Positions 1-8,345 of a stretch of 58,009 nucleotides of DNA are shown here, piece after piece (positions within the stretch are counted from its first letter, which is position 1; every line of letters starts with the position of its first letter). The DNA lies in NCBI RefSeq assembly GCF_900185715.1, contig NZ_FYAS01000026.1, positions 1 to 58,009 of the forward strand, in the 5' to 3' direction. Source of the DNA: Allobosea sp. CS1GBMeth4. Lineage in GTDB: Bacteria > Pseudomonadota > Alphaproteobacteria > Rhizobiales > Beijerinckiaceae. The translations under genes and the position numbers were made by a program. The notes under the pieces are model-generated. The model made no database searches. It saw nothing but the letters and a program-made list of their open reading frames with translations, and was not told the origin of the DNA.

Positions 1-93
1 GCCGCCGACTTACCAATCGGCCTAAACGCCTAGCGTTCATATGAAGCGCAGTAGAGCGGCCCCGCACACCGGCGGCGCCGTCTCGATGGCCGC
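1..93 (-). other. Leader of an outgoing transcript, possibly rRNA
   Basis: No coding sequence is convincing here. The stretch lies just downstream of the strong minus-strand promoter at 94-123, so it should be the untranslated 5' part of a transcript leaving the window on the left. It carries two short inverted repeats: AACGC/GCGTT (25-29 with 33-37) and GCCGA/TCGGC (4-8 with 17-21). A structured leader behind a near-consensus promoter is what an rRNA or stable-RNA operon looks like, but no 16S sequence is visible, so this identity is inference. Confidence 0.35.
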
Positions 94-123
94 GTTATAG
101 GAGGAACCCCCGAACCATGTCAA
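94..123 (-). promoter_or_regulatory. Strong sigma70 promoter reading leftwards out of the window
   Basis: On the minus strand a perfect -35 box TTGACA (118-123) is followed by an 18-base spacer and a -10 box TATAAC (94-99). The predicted start is near 86-88. Two T-runs on the plus strand at 139-143 and 157-162 are A-tracts on the minus strand just upstream of the -35, like an UP element. This is the closest match to consensus I found in the window. Such promoters in alphaproteobacteria usually drive rRNA or other highly expressed stable RNAs; the target lies outside the window. Confidence 0.6.
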
Positions 124-426
124 CACGCCAAATGACGATTTTTCGACAGGGCCGCATTTTTTATCCGGCTCGCGATTTCGGGCGGATCGTCCGCTCTCGC
201 CCGGCGCCGATCCCGCCCCGCGCCCGCCTGCGCCGGCTTCGCCCGCAAACAGCCGCAATTCTTTCCCACAGCCGCATCGTCCGCGCCGCGCCCTTCGTCG
301 GAATCCGCCGAGATTGATTCCGGGGTGGGACGCAGGCATGGTTTCTCTCCTATAGAGGAGCCGAGCCGATCTGCGGCATCGACCTCGGCGCCCAGCGGGC
401 GTTTCAATGGATTTGCCAGACGCCCG
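124..426. other. Region between divergent promoter and M23 peptidase gene
   Basis: About 300 bases without a gene I can support. It holds the A-tracts upstream of the leftward promoter and must contain the start signals of the peptidase gene. A 66-codon ORF at 117-317 begins eight bases after a GGAGGAA sequence, but its product is arginine-rich and featureless and it overlaps the leftward promoter, so I do not call it. The peptidase frame stays open upstream to a GTG at 325. Confidence 0.4.
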
Positions 427-2460
427 ATGAACGCCCCTCCGGACCTGAGAGCGCCGCATGAGCCGCTGACGCCGGAAGCGACGGCGCTGCTCGTCGATCT
501 CGGGATCGACCCGCCGATCACCCCGACCGGCGCCGCGCCCGCCGGCATGGATCGCCGCGGCGTCTCGCTGCGCTGGCTCGCCGCCTGCCTTCTCGTCGGT
601 TCCTGTGGCGCGGCACTGCTCGGCGGCGCCATTCTCGTCGCCGTGCGCGGCGACACCAGCTTCGTCGAGCGCCCCGAGCCGGTCACGCCGCATCAGACGA
701 CCTCGGCCGGGGGCGGCGCCCGCAAGGGCGACAAGCTCGTCGCCGAGCAGCCGATCGCCTCGGCGCGGCACACGCTGCGCGCGCCGATGTCGCAGCGCAT
801 CGGCGACCGCGAGGTCATCCGTGTCCGTCCCTTCGTGCGGCTGTCGACCAATCTCTCGCTGACCAGCGGCGTCTATGCCGCCAATATCCCGCCCTTCAAT
901 CCGTTGCGGCTGTTTGCCGAGGGCGCCCCCGGCAGCGAGCGCTATGCCGAGCCGGTCACCGAGATGCCGGACGCCGACGTCTCGATCACCAAGCGCGACC
1001 TCGCCGATCTGTCGATTGCGCCCGGCAAGGCCAGCCTCACCGACGCCGACGTCGTCAACCAGATGGAGGAGGAGCGCGCCAACCTCGCCGCCGCGGATCG
1101 CCGCGCCGCCCTGCCGATCCCGCCGCAGCTGATGCTGAGCCGCACTCTGGCCCAGGGCAACCAGGCCAATGCCGGCGGCGGCCTGCTCTCCTATGCGCCC
1201 GCGACCGACACCTCCTTCTCCGGCATCGAGGTCCGCGTCGTGCCCGAGAACGTCACCAACGCCGCCAAGACGCCGATGGCCGCCTCGCGCGAGCCGCTGG
1301 TCGAGGAGAAGCTGCTGATCACCCGCCGCGGCGAGAATTTCGAGACGGTGGTGCGCAATGCCGGCGCCAACCGCGATCAGATCGTCTCGATGATCAAGGC
1401 GTTCGACGGCCGCGTGAAGGTCTCGGCCCTGCCGGAGGGCCAGGTGCTGCAGGCGCTGTTCGCCCCGGGGCCGCGTCCGGGCGATCCCCGCCAGATCGTC
1501 CGCGTCGCATTGCTCGAGAACGGCCGCCCTGCCGCCGCGATCGCGGTCAACGACCGAGGCGCCTTCGTTCCGGTCAACCTGCCGCGGGCCGAGACCGCCG
1601 GCCCGCAACAGAAATCGCAGACCGGCGCCGAGGACGAGGAGGACGAGGAGGACGGCGAGGGCGGCACGGGCGCGCGTCTCTACGAGAGCCTCTACGAAAC
1701 CGGGCTGCGCCACGACCTGCCGCGGCCGCTGATCGACGAGCTCGTCCGGATCTTCTCCTACGATCTCGATTTCCAGCAGCGCGTGCGCGGCGGCGACAAT
1801 CTCGAAGTCATCTTCACCGACGAGGACGAGGGCGAGCGCGCCGAGATCCTCTCGGCCACCCTGACCGTCGGCGGCGAGTCCCGGCAGGTCTTCCGCTATC
1901 AGGCGCCGGAGGACGGGCTGATCGACTATTTCGACGGCGACGGCCGGTCGCTGAAGAAGTTCCTGCTGCGCAAGCCGATCACCGATGCCGAGATGCGCTC
2001 GGGCTTCGGCATGCGCTACCATCCGATCATGCGCTATTCGAAGATGCATACCGGCGTCGACTGGGCCAACCGGATCGGCACGCCGATCCTGGCCGCCGGC
2101 AACGGCACCGTGATCAAGGCCGAATGGGATTCCGGCTATGGCCGGCGCATCGAGATCCAGCACGCCAACGGCTACGTCACCACCTATTCGCACCAGTCGG
2201 CCTTCGCCAAGGGCATCGCGCCCGGCGTCAAGGTCCGCCAGGGCCAGGTGATCGGCTTCCTCGGCTCGACCGGCCTCTCGACCGGGCCGCATCTGCACTA
2301 CGAGGTCATGGTCAACGGCAACTTCGTCAACCCGATGAAGATCAAGGTGCCGCGCGGCCGCGAGCTCGACGGCAGGGCGCTCGCCGAGTTCAAACGCCAG
2401 CGCGACGAGATCCAGGGGCTGATCGAGCGGGCCGGAGGCCAGACCGCGCAGCTGCGCTGA
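427..2460 (+). CDS. M23 family metallopeptidase, membrane anchored
   Basis: Predicted LytM/M23 zinc peptidase that trims peptidoglycan cross-links, or activates amidases, in the periplasm. The 677-residue protein has a short cytoplasmic N-terminus, one membrane segment at about residues 45-70, a long periplasmic region with an acidic Glu/Asp block near residue 400, and a C-terminal M23 domain. The domain shows HTGVD (His541, Asp545) and the HLH motif (His622, His624), which supply the zinc ligands and catalytic histidine. The middle part resembles the LysM/OapA-like linkers of large envelope peptidases. Start choice is uncertain: ATG at 427 has no clear ribosome site, and an in-frame GTG at 325 would add 34 residues of poor protein-like composition. 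The AEC carrier follows after 24 bases. Confidence 0.9.
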   Translation: MNAPPDLRAPHEPLTPEATALLVDLGIDPPITPTGAAPAGMDRRGVSLRWLAACLLVGSCGAALLGGAILVAVRGDTSFVERPEPVTPHQTTSAGGGARKGDKLVAEQPIASARHTLRAPMSQRIGDREVIRVRPFVRLSTNLSLTSGVYAANIPPFNPLRLFAEGAPGSERYAEPVTEMPDADVSITKRDLADLSIAPGKASLTDADVVNQMEEERANLAAADRRAALPIPPQLMLSRTLAQGNQANAGGGLLSYAPATDTSFSGIEVRVVPENVTNAAKTPMAASREPLVEEKLLITRRGENFETVVRNAGANRDQIVSMIKAFDGRVKVSALPEGQVLQALFAPGPRPGDPRQIVRVALLENGRPAAAIAVNDRGAFVPVNLPRAETAGPQQKSQTGAEDEEDEEDGEGGTGARLYESLYETGLRHDLPRPLIDELVRIFSYDLDFQQRVRGGDNLEVIFTDEDEGERAEILSATLTVGGESRQVFRYQAPEDGLIDYFDGDGRSLKKFLLRKPITDAEMRSGFGMRYHPIMRYSKMHTGVDWANRIGTPILAAGNGTVIKAEWDSGYGRRIEIQHANGYVTTYSHQSAFAKGIAPGVKVRQGQVIGFLGSTGLSTGPHLHYEVMVNGNFVNPMKIKVPRGRELDGRALAEFKRQRDEIQGLIERAGGQTAQLR

Positions 2461-2484
2461 CACTCCTTCCGCCCCCCGCGCCAG

Positions 2485-3402
2485 ATGCTCTCCTCCCTGC
2501 TCATCGTCCTGCCCGTCTTCGGCCTGATCGCCATCGGCTATGCCGCCCGCTGGCTGAGGCTGCTGCGCGAGACCACCGGCGAGGGGCTCTCCGACTTCGT
2601 CTTCGTGCTCGCCGTTCCCTGCCTGCTGTTCAAGACGCTGGCGACCGCGGCGATCCCGCCGGACCAGCCCTGGGGCTACTGGATCTCCTATTTCGCCGGC
2701 CTCGCCATCGTCTGGCTGATCGCCCAGCTCGTGGCGCGGCGCCTGTTCGCCCGCAAGGGCCCCGAGCTCGTCGTCTCCGGCTTCGCCGCGGCCCAGTCGA
2801 ACACCGTCTTCGTCGGCGTGCCGATGATCCTGAAGGCCTATGGCGAGGCCGGCGCCGTTCCGCTCGGCCTGTTGCTCGCGGTGCATCTGCCGGTGACGAT
2901 GACCGCGGCGACCCTGCTCGCCGAAGGCAGGGGCACCTCGCCCCGCCTGCTGCTCAGGCGCCTGTTCACCCATCCGATCGTCGTCGGCATCCTGCTCGGC
3001 AGCGCCGCGCGGCCCTTCGTCGGCCTGGTTCCGACGCCGCTCTGGTCGATCGTCGAGCTGATCGCGGGAGCCGCCGTGCCATGCGCGCTGATCAGCCTCG
3101 GCATCGCACTCCGCCGCCACGGCCTCGCCTCCGGCCTCGGCCTGCCGGCGGTGCTGAGCTTCCTCAAGCTCGTCCTGCACCCGCTGATCGTCTTCCTGCT
3201 GGCGACCCGGCTCTTCTCCATGCCGATGGCCTGGTCGGGCGTCGCCGTGCTCTTTGCCGCCTGCCCCTGCGGCATCAACGCCTATCTCTTCGCCGAGCGC
3301 TACCGGCAGGGCGTCGCCGACGCCTCGAGCGCGATCGCGCTGTCGACGGCGCTCTCGCTGTTCACCACGATCGGCTGGCTGACCTTCCTGGGTGTCGGTT
3401 GA
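2485..3402 (+). CDS. AEC family transporter
   Basis: Auxin-efflux-carrier (AEC) family permease of the inner membrane, 305 residues with about ten hydrophobic segments and the two-repeat pattern of the family. Bacterial members export or exchange small organic acids such as malate or malonate; the substrate here cannot be read from sequence. The first helix begins right at the initiator Met. A conserved-looking polar break, AAQSNTVFVGVP, lies in the middle of the N-terminal half, as is usual for these carriers. It follows the M23 gene on the same strand and may be co-transcribed with it, though no functional link is evident. Family call is firm; substrate unknown. Confidence 0.88.
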   Translation: MLSSLLIVLPVFGLIAIGYAARWLRLLRETTGEGLSDFVFVLAVPCLLFKTLATAAIPPDQPWGYWISYFAGLAIVWLIAQLVARRLFARKGPELVVSGFAAAQSNTVFVGVPMILKAYGEAGAVPLGLLLAVHLPVTMTAATLLAEGRGTSPRLLLRRLFTHPIVVGILLGSAARPFVGLVPTPLWSIVELIAGAAVPCALISLGIALRRHGLASGLGLPAVLSFLKLVLHPLIVFLLATRLFSMPMAWSGVAVLFAACPCGINAYLFAERYRQGVADASSAIALSTALSLFTTIGWLTFLGVG

Positions 3403-3434
3403 AGCCTCGCCCGAAAGCCGTGCCGGTGGGCGAG

Positions 3435-3450
3435 CGATTCACGTGAAACC
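3435..3450. promoter_or_regulatory. parS-like palindrome
   Basis: The 16-mer matches the ParB-binding consensus TGTTTCACGTGAAACA at 13 of 16 positions and keeps the core TTCACGTGAA intact. It lies across the stop codon of the gluQ gene. ParB recognises parS sites near the replication origin in most bacteria, and they may lie inside genes. A chance match cannot be excluded; the second copy at 20051 raises the odds that it is real. Confidence 0.35.
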
Positions 3451-4323
3451 GAGCTGCCGCCGGACCGCCTCCGGCGTCGCTCCCTGCGCGCGCAGATCGG
3501 CGAGGCTGCGCGACGACCGGCTCTTCGCCAGCTTCTGCCCGCTCTCGTCGCTCAGCAGCGGATGAAAATGATAGCGCGGCGTCAGCAGGCCGAGCAGGCG
3601 CTGCAGCAGGACATGGATGTCGGTCGCGGCTTCGAGGTCCCGCCCGCGCACGACATGGCTGACGCCCTGCACGGCGTCGTCGACCACCACCGAGAGGTGA
3701 TAGCTCGTCGGCACGTCCCGGCGCGCCAGCACCACATCACCCCAGCGCGCCGGCTCGACCGCGACCTCGCGCTCCGCCCCGCTCTCGTCGAACAGCCGGT
3801 AGGCCAGCGGCTCTCCCGCCGTTCGCGCCAGCGCGCGATCCATGGCGAGGCGCAGCACATGCGCGTCGCCCGCCTCCCGGCGCCGACGCACCGCGTCGTC
3901 GCTCGAGCCCCGGCAGGTTCTGGGATAGAGCGGTGCGCCGTCCGGATCGTGCGGCCAGGGGACGCCGGTCCCGGCCTCGCGCCGGCGCACGGCCGCCTTC
4001 ACCTCCTGGCGCGAGCAGAAGCAGGGGTAGACCAGCCCCATCGCGTCGAGCCGGTCCAGCGCCCGGCGATATTCCTCGAAATGCTCGGATTGCCGCCGCG
4101 GATTAGGCGCAAAGGATATCCCGAGCCAGGCGAGGTCGTCGCGAATCCCTTGTTCGAATTCCGGCCGGCAGCGCGTCAGGTCGATATCCTCGATCCGCAG
4201 CAGCAGCCTGCCATGGCAGCGCTTCGCCAGCCGCTCGTTCAGCAGCGCCGAATAGGCGTGCCCGAGATGCAGCCGCCCGTTCGGGCTGGGTGCGAAGCGG
4301 AAAACGGGGGAAGACGGGGCCAT
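3439..4323 (-). CDS. gluQ: Glutamyl-Q tRNA(Asp) synthetase
   Basis: Paralogue of the catalytic half of glutamyl-tRNA synthetase that attaches glutamate to the queuosine base at the wobble position of tRNA(Asp). The 294-residue product opens with FRFAPSPNGRLHLGHAYSAL, holding the class I HIGH-type motif (HLGH). It has a zinc-type cysteine set (CFC, then Y and C in YPRTC) and a KMSKS equivalent, KLAKS, near the C-terminus. It lacks the anticodon-binding domain of true GltX, as expected. The start at 4323 places the ATG just before the family N-terminus; 15 further in-frame codons upstream look non-coding. It converges on the AEC gene and is divergent from the AlkA-type gene with an 89-base spacer. 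Confidence 0.92.
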   Translation of the reverse strand: MAPSSPVFRFAPSPNGRLHLGHAYSALLNERLAKRCHGRLLLRIEDIDLTRCRPEFEQGIRDDLAWLGISFAPNPRRQSEHFEEYRRALDRLDAMGLVYPCFCSRQEVKAAVRRREAGTGVPWPHDPDGAPLYPRTCRGSSDDAVRRRREAGDAHVLRLAMDRALARTAGEPLAYRLFDESGAEREVAVEPARWGDVVLARRDVPTSYHLSVVVDDAVQGVSHVVRGRDLEAATDIHVLLQRLLGLLTPRYHFHPLLSDESGQKLAKSRSSRSLADLRAQGATPEAVRRQLGFT

Positions 4324-4412
4324 CACCCCCTGTCTATGGTCGGCCGCGCGCCCCGCCAAGTCCGGCATCCTGACAGAACCCGGAACGGCGCTCGGCGATA
4401 GAGCGGACCGAC

Positions 4413-5054
4413 ATGCCGACGATCACCTGCACCGCCGATCTCGAACAGGGCATGGCCGCCCTCGCCCGCCTCGACCCGGTCTGGGAGCGGATCATCAGCC
4501 GCACCGGCATCCCGCCGTTGCGCCGGCGCGAGGGCGGCTTTCCCAGCCTTGCCTCGATCATCGTCTCGCAGCAGCTCTCGGTGGCGAGCGCCCGCGCCGT
4601 CTGGGCGAAGGTCGAGAGCGTGCTCGCGCCGCTGACGCCGGAGCGCATCCTCGCCGCCGGCGACGAGGAGATGCGCCTGTCGGGCCTGTCGCGGCCGAAG
4701 CAGAAGACGCTGCGCGCCGTCGCCGCCGCCATCGTCGAGGACCGTCTCGATCTGCGCGCCCTCGAAACCGCGACGCCCGAACTCGTCCACGAGCGGATGA
4801 CGGCCGTCTCCGGCATCGGCCCCTGGACGGCGGACGTCTATCTCCTGTTCTGCCTCGGCCATCGCGACGGCTTCGCCGCCGGCGACCTCGCGGTCCAGGA
4901 AGCGGCCAGGGTCGCCTTCGGCCTGCCGATGCGGCCGAAGGCCGCCGAGCTCTCGGCGCTCGCCGAGGCCTGGCGGCCCTGGCGCGGCGTCGCCGCGCGC
5001 CTGCTCTGGGCCTATTACGCCGTGCTGAAGTCGCGCGAGGGCATCAACGCCTGA
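4413..5054 (+). CDS. DNA-3-methyladenine glycosylase II (AlkA-type)
   Basis: Base-excision repair enzyme that removes alkylated purines. The 213-residue protein is a single HhH-GPD domain: helix-hairpin-helix at about 131-142 (AVSGIGPWTADV) followed by the catalytic aspartate Asp158 in AAGDLAVQ. The early FPSLASIIVSQQLSVASA segment is typical of the compact bacterial 3-methyladenine glycosylases that lack the N-terminal domain of E. coli AlkA. The absence of a four-cysteine iron-sulfur loop excludes endonuclease III and MutY. It is monocistronic and convergent with the aldolase gene; no Ada-type regulator is adjacent. Confidence 0.9.
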   Translation: MPTITCTADLEQGMAALARLDPVWERIISRTGIPPLRRREGGFPSLASIIVSQQLSVASARAVWAKVESVLAPLTPERILAAGDEEMRLSGLSRPKQKTLRAVAAAIVEDRLDLRALETATPELVHERMTAVSGIGPWTADVYLLFCLGHRDGFAAGDLAVQEAARVAFGLPMRPKAAELSALAEAWRPWRGVAARLLWAYYAVLKSREGINA

Positions 5055-5078
5055 GATTGCGGAGATGCCGCGGCGGAG

Positions 5079-5876
5079 TCAGCCCTTGATCACCTTGAGC
5101 GCCGCCTGGCTCGCGGCGCGCAACAAACCGGTATCGCTCATCACCGTGACCAGCCGCGCACCCAGCTCGACGCCTTGCCGCGCACGCTCGGCGCTCGCCG
5201 CATAGAAGGCGACCGGCTTCCTCACCGCGTCCGCCCGCGCCACGATGTGGCGCAGCGCGTCGTCGACCTCCTTGGCCGAGGCATTGACGGACGCGCCGCC
5301 GGACAGCGCGATCGAGAGGTCGGACGGGCCGACGAACAGCGCGTCGATGCCGTCGAGGGCGAGGATGTCGTCGACGATCGCCATCGCCTCCCGCGTCTCG
5401 ATCATCGCGAAGGTCAGCGAGAAGCCGTTGGCCTGCCTGAGATAGCCGTTCTGGTCGAGCCCCGAGGCACCGAGGCCGCCATAGCTGCCCCAGCTGCGCT
5501 CGCCGAGCGGCGGGTACTTGGCATAGGCCGCGAGCCTGCGCGCATCCTCGATCGTGTTGATCATCGGCGCGATCACGCCGGAGGCGCCGGAGTCGAACAG
5601 TTTCGAGACGTTCTGGAACTCGCCGACCGGGATGCGCGCCAGCGCCGGCTTGCCGGCCGCGTTGATCAGCGGGATCGCCCGGATCACCTCGCCGAGCGTG
5701 ATCGGGCCATGCTGCATGTCGAGCGTGACCGCGTCGAAATCCTCCTGCGCCAGGATGGCGGCGATGCTCGGATCGGGGAGCCCGCACCAGGCGGAGAGCA
5801 GCGTCTCGCCCCTGGCGAGGCGCTCGGCGAGCGAGGACAGCACAGTCGGCTTGGCGGCGGTCATGGGCGCATTCAT
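5079..5876 (-). CDS. HpcH/HpaI family aldolase
   Basis: Class II metal-dependent aldolase of the HpcH/HpaI (2-keto-3-deoxy acid aldolase) family, 265 residues in a TIM-barrel fold. Family landmarks are LDMQHGPI near residue 55, GVIAPMINT near residue 105 (metal and substrate region) and LFVGPSDLS near residue 185. Members cleave 2,4-dihydroxy-2-keto acids to pyruvate plus an aldehyde. No neighbouring catabolic genes show which substrate is used, so I assign only the family. Start at the first of two nearby methionines (MNAPM); the second is also possible. A 123-base gap separates it from the ATPase inhibitor gene on the same strand. Confidence 0.88.
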   Translation of the reverse strand: MNAPMTAAKPTVLSSLAERLARGETLLSAWCGLPDPSIAAILAQEDFDAVTLDMQHGPITLGEVIRAIPLINAAGKPALARIPVGEFQNVSKLFDSGASGVIAPMINTIEDARRLAAYAKYPPLGERSWGSYGGLGASGLDQNGYLRQANGFSLTFAMIETREAMAIVDDILALDGIDALFVGPSDLSIALSGGASVNASAKEVDDALRHIVARADAVRKPVAFYAASAERARQGVELGARLVTVMSDTGLLRAASQAALKVIKG

Positions 5877-5999
5877 CCGGGTTGCCCGCTCTTCACCACT
5901 GGCGGGTCCGCCGAGCCTGGACCGAACCGGCGGTGAAACGCAAACGCTGCGGCATGCGCCGCGTTCAGGGGCGCAATGCGGCTGCCGAAGCGGGGACGG

Positions 6000-6323
6000 T
6001 CAGCGCCCGGCCTGGATCTCGTCGGCCGCCTTGATCAGCAGTTCGGTCATCGTCCGGCGGATCTCCTCGTCGGCGACAGTGACGCCGCCCGCGGCGAAGT
6101 CGGCCTTGACCTTGCGCAGCACGTCGTCGTCGCCGGCCTCTTCGAAATCGGCCAGGACGACCGATTTGGCATAGGCCTCGGCATCGGCGCCGCCCTTGCC
6201 GAGCTTGTCCGCCGCCCACAGGCCGAGCAGCTTGTTGCGCCGGGCCGTCGCCTTGAAGCGCAGTTCCTCGTCATGCGCGAACTTGTTCTCGTAGGCGTCC
6301 TTGCGCTGGTCGAAGGTGGTCAT
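6000..6323 (-). CDS. ATPase inhibitor subunit zeta (DUF1476)
   Basis: 107-residue soluble, mostly helical protein of the DUF1476 family. In Paracoccus and relatives this family is the zeta subunit, which inserts its N-terminus into F1-ATPase and blocks ATP hydrolysis. The N-terminal MTTFDQRKDAYENKFAHDEE is the conserved inhibitory segment, followed by LRFKATARRNKLLGLWAA. The start at 6323 is fixed by that conserved N-terminus and by a GAGAGGA ribosome site about ten bases before the ATG; the frame is open much further upstream but without protein-like content. It is divergent from purC. The family is largely confined to alphaproteobacteria, which supports the taxonomic call. Confidence 0.93.
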   Translation of the reverse strand: MTTFDQRKDAYENKFAHDEELRFKATARRNKLLGLWAADKLGKGGADAEAYAKSVVLADFEEAGDDDVLRKVKADFAAGGVTVADEEIRRTMTELLIKAADEIQAGR

Positions 6324-6696
6324 CTGGCTCTTGTCCTCTCGGAGCGGCGATCGTGATGCGGCGCGATAGCTGTCTTCGCCATATAGAATGTGAAGGCGAG
6401 GCGGGCTAGAGCCCGCGCGGTGCGAGCCGCGCCGAATCCGATCGAGTCGAGCTGCGAAGCCGCGCCCGCGCAGCTTTGTTGCGTTTGCGGCGCGAAGGGC
6501 CCATATAGCGCGGGCGTGGCATGCTCCGAGCGAGCGAGGCCCGCATGAACCAGCCGGACCGGCGCGCCAAGATCGAACTCGACAGAGCAACGGGATTGCG
6601 CGAGAGCGTGCTGAACAGGGCCATGATCCCGCCGCGGGAGACCGCGTCCAGAGAGAGGCCGACCCTTTGGATTTCCTCAAGCCACGGTATATCCCG
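6324..6696. other. Divergent regulatory region between zeta subunit and purC
   Basis: 373 bases without a gene I can call firmly. It holds a perfect hairpin, GCGGGC/GCCCGC (6401-6406 with 6411-6416), and a moderate rightward promoter candidate, TTGCGT (6479-6484), 19-base spacer, TATAGC (6504-6509). A 51-codon ORF at 6545-6700 ends in an ATGA overlap with the purC start; its product has no recognisable features. No purine riboswitch aptamer is evident by eye. Confidence 0.35.
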
Positions 6697-7461
6697 ATGA
6701 ACCGCCGCCGTCGCATTTACGAAGGCAAGGCGAAGGTCCTCTATGAAGGGCCCGAGCCCGGAACGCTGATCCAGCATTTCAAGGATGACGCGACCGCCTT
6801 CAATGCCAAGAAGCACGAAGTGATCGACGGCAAGGGCGTGCTGAACAACCGCATCTCCGAGCATATCTTCAGCAACCTGAACGATATCGGCGTTCCCACG
6901 CATTTCATCCGCCGGCTGAACATGCGCGAGCAGCTGATTCGCGAGGTCGAGATCATTCCGCTCGAGGTCGTGGTCCGCAACGTCGCGGCCGGCTCGCTCT
7001 CGACCAAGCTCGGCATCGAGGAGGGCACGCAGCTGCCGCGCTCGATCATCGAGTTCTACTACAAGAACGACGCCCTCGGCGATCCGATGGTGTCGGAAGA
7101 GCACATCACCGCCTTCGGCTGGGCGACGCCGCAGGAGATCGACGACATCATGGCGCTCGCCATCCGCGTCAACGATTTCCTCTCCGGCCTCTTCCTCGGC
7201 GCCGGCATCCGTCTCGTCGACTTCAAGATGGAATGCGGCCGCCTGTGGGAAGGCGACATGATGCGCATCGTCGTCGCCGACGAGATCAGCCCCGATTCCT
7301 GCCGGCTCTGGGACATCCGGTCGAAGGACAAGATGGACAAGGACCGCTTCCGCCGCGACATGGGTGGCCTGATCGAGGCCTATACCGAGGTGGCGCGCCG
7401 CCTCGGCATCATGGGCGAGAACGAGAAGCCGGGCCCGACCGGGCCGCGCCTCGTGCAGTGA
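6697..7461 (+). CDS. purC: Phosphoribosylaminoimidazole-succinocarboxamide synthase
   Basis: SAICAR synthetase, joining CAIR and aspartate with ATP in de novo purine synthesis. The 254-residue protein matches the usual family length. It begins [18 protein letters not shown] (the KxLYEG nucleotide-binding strand) and contains the family motifs [11 protein letters not shown] and [10 protein letters not shown]. The ATG at 6697 is preferred over a TTG ten codons upstream because the conserved N-terminus starts there. It is the first gene of a short purine run: a lipoprotein gene, purS and purQ follow, but purL does not, so the remaining pathway genes lie elsewhere. Confidence 0.96.
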   Translation: MNRRRRIYEGKAKVLYEGPEPGTLIQHFKDDATAFNAKKHEVIDGKGVLNNRISEHIFSNLNDIGVPTHFIRRLNMREQLIREVEIIPLEVVVRNVAAGSLSTKLGIEEGTQLPRSIIEFYYKNDALGDPMVSEEHITAFGWATPQEIDDIMALAIRVNDFLSGLFLGAGIRLVDFKMECGRLWEGDMMRIVVADEISPDSCRLWDIRSKDKMDKDRFRRDMGGLIEAYTEVARRLGIMGENEKPGPTGPRLVQ

Positions 7462-7481
7462 GCACGGCGGCCTTCGAGACC

Positions 7482-8036
7482 ATGACGACCGGACGGGGGC
7501 GCTTGCGCTCCCGTTTGCGTTTGGGCGCGCTCGCGCTCGCCGCCGTGCTGATCGCCGGCTGCGCCGACCATTTCGGACCGGGTCTCGTCCAGCTCGCCGC
7601 AGGTCGCGGCTGGGAGCCGCTGCCGATCCGCAACTGGGTCGTCAACGACGGCATCAGCCCGAAGGCGATCGTCTATTGCACGCCGCAGGATTGCCAGCGG
7701 CCCGGCGTCGCCGCGCTCCTGACCTTCGAGGGCCGCGAGGCCACCGATATGGCAAGGACGCTCGCGCTCGATCCCGCCAGGCTGGCCCGCGAATTCTCGA
7801 AGCGCCCCAAGGCGAAGCAAGCCGGCAAGCCCAAGAGCACCACCACCGTCTCCCGCTTCAGGCAGGACGGCGCCGACGGCATCCTCGTCGAGATCCGCGC
7901 CAGGGACGGCGGCCGCCTCGCCGCGACCGCGATCCTCTACGCCCGCAGGGGCGACGCCCTGACCATGGCGATCGCGGTCACCGACGAGGCGCAGGCGGCC
8001 AAGGATTTCGCCCGCGCCACCTGGGCGAGCCGCTGA
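7482..8036 (+). CDS. Hypothetical lipoprotein between purC and purS
   Basis: 184-residue protein of unknown function. It opens with a basic stretch, a hydrophobic segment and the lipobox LIAGC, so it should be lipidated at that cysteine and held in the periplasm. The mature part has two further cysteines (YCTPQDCQ), which could form a disulfide, and an alpha/beta-looking C-terminal half. An in-frame GTG at 7458 overlaps the purC stop and could be an alternative start, but the ATG at 7482 gives a better signal peptide. Its tight placement after purC suggests co-transcription. I do not recognise a family. Confidence 0.75.
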   Translation: MTTGRGRLRSRLRLGALALAAVLIAGCADHFGPGLVQLAAGRGWEPLPIRNWVVNDGISPKAIVYCTPQDCQRPGVAALLTFEGREATDMARTLALDPARLAREFSKRPKAKQAGKPKSTTTVSRFRQDGADGILVEIRARDGGRLAATAILYARRGDALTMAIAVTDEAQAAKDFARATWASR

Positions 8037-8099
8037 AATGGTTGAGCCATCGCCGATTCACCGCTAAGGCACCCGCATCATCCCGTTCCGGAGATCCCG

Positions 8100-8342
8100 A
8101 TGAAAGCCCGCGTCACCGTCACCCTCAAGACCGGCGTGCTCGACCCGCAGGGCAAGGCGATCGAGGGCGCGCTGAAATCGCTCGGCATCGACGGCGTCGG
8201 CTCGGTGCGCCAGGGCAAGGTCTTCGACATCGAGCTCGACGGCGCCGACAAGGCCGCGGCCGAAGCGGCGCTGAAGCAGGCCTGCGAGAAGCTGCTGGCG
8301 AACACGGTGATCGAGAACTATCGCGTCGAGATCGGAGCCTGA
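8100..8342 (+). CDS. purS: FGAM synthase small subunit PurS
   Basis: 80-residue subunit of the three-part formylglycinamidine ribonucleotide synthase (PurL-PurQ-PurS), which bridges the glutaminase and synthetase components. The sequence starts MKARVTVTLKTGVLDPQGKA, the strongly conserved PurS N-terminus, and continues with an SLGIDGVGSVRQGK segment and a helix ending in LLANTVIENYRVEI. Length and composition are typical. purQ starts four bases after the stop, so the two subunits are made together. A 63-base gap separates it from the lipoprotein gene. Confidence 0.96.
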   Translation: MKARVTVTLKTGVLDPQGKAIEGALKSLGIDGVGSVRQGKVFDIELDGADKAAAEAALKQACEKLLANTVIENYRVEIGA

Positions 8343-8345
8343 CCG

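Noticed and set aside
117..317. 66-codon ORF after a GGAGGAA sequence
   Set aside because: The product is arginine-rich without structure and the start overlaps the strong minus-strand promoter, whose -10/-35 spacing explains the sequence better.
37..3180. 1,047-codon minus-strand open frame over the M23 and AEC genes
   Set aside because: Same cause: an antisense shadow of two convincing genes, low-complexity product, no ribosome site, and it runs across the leftward promoter.
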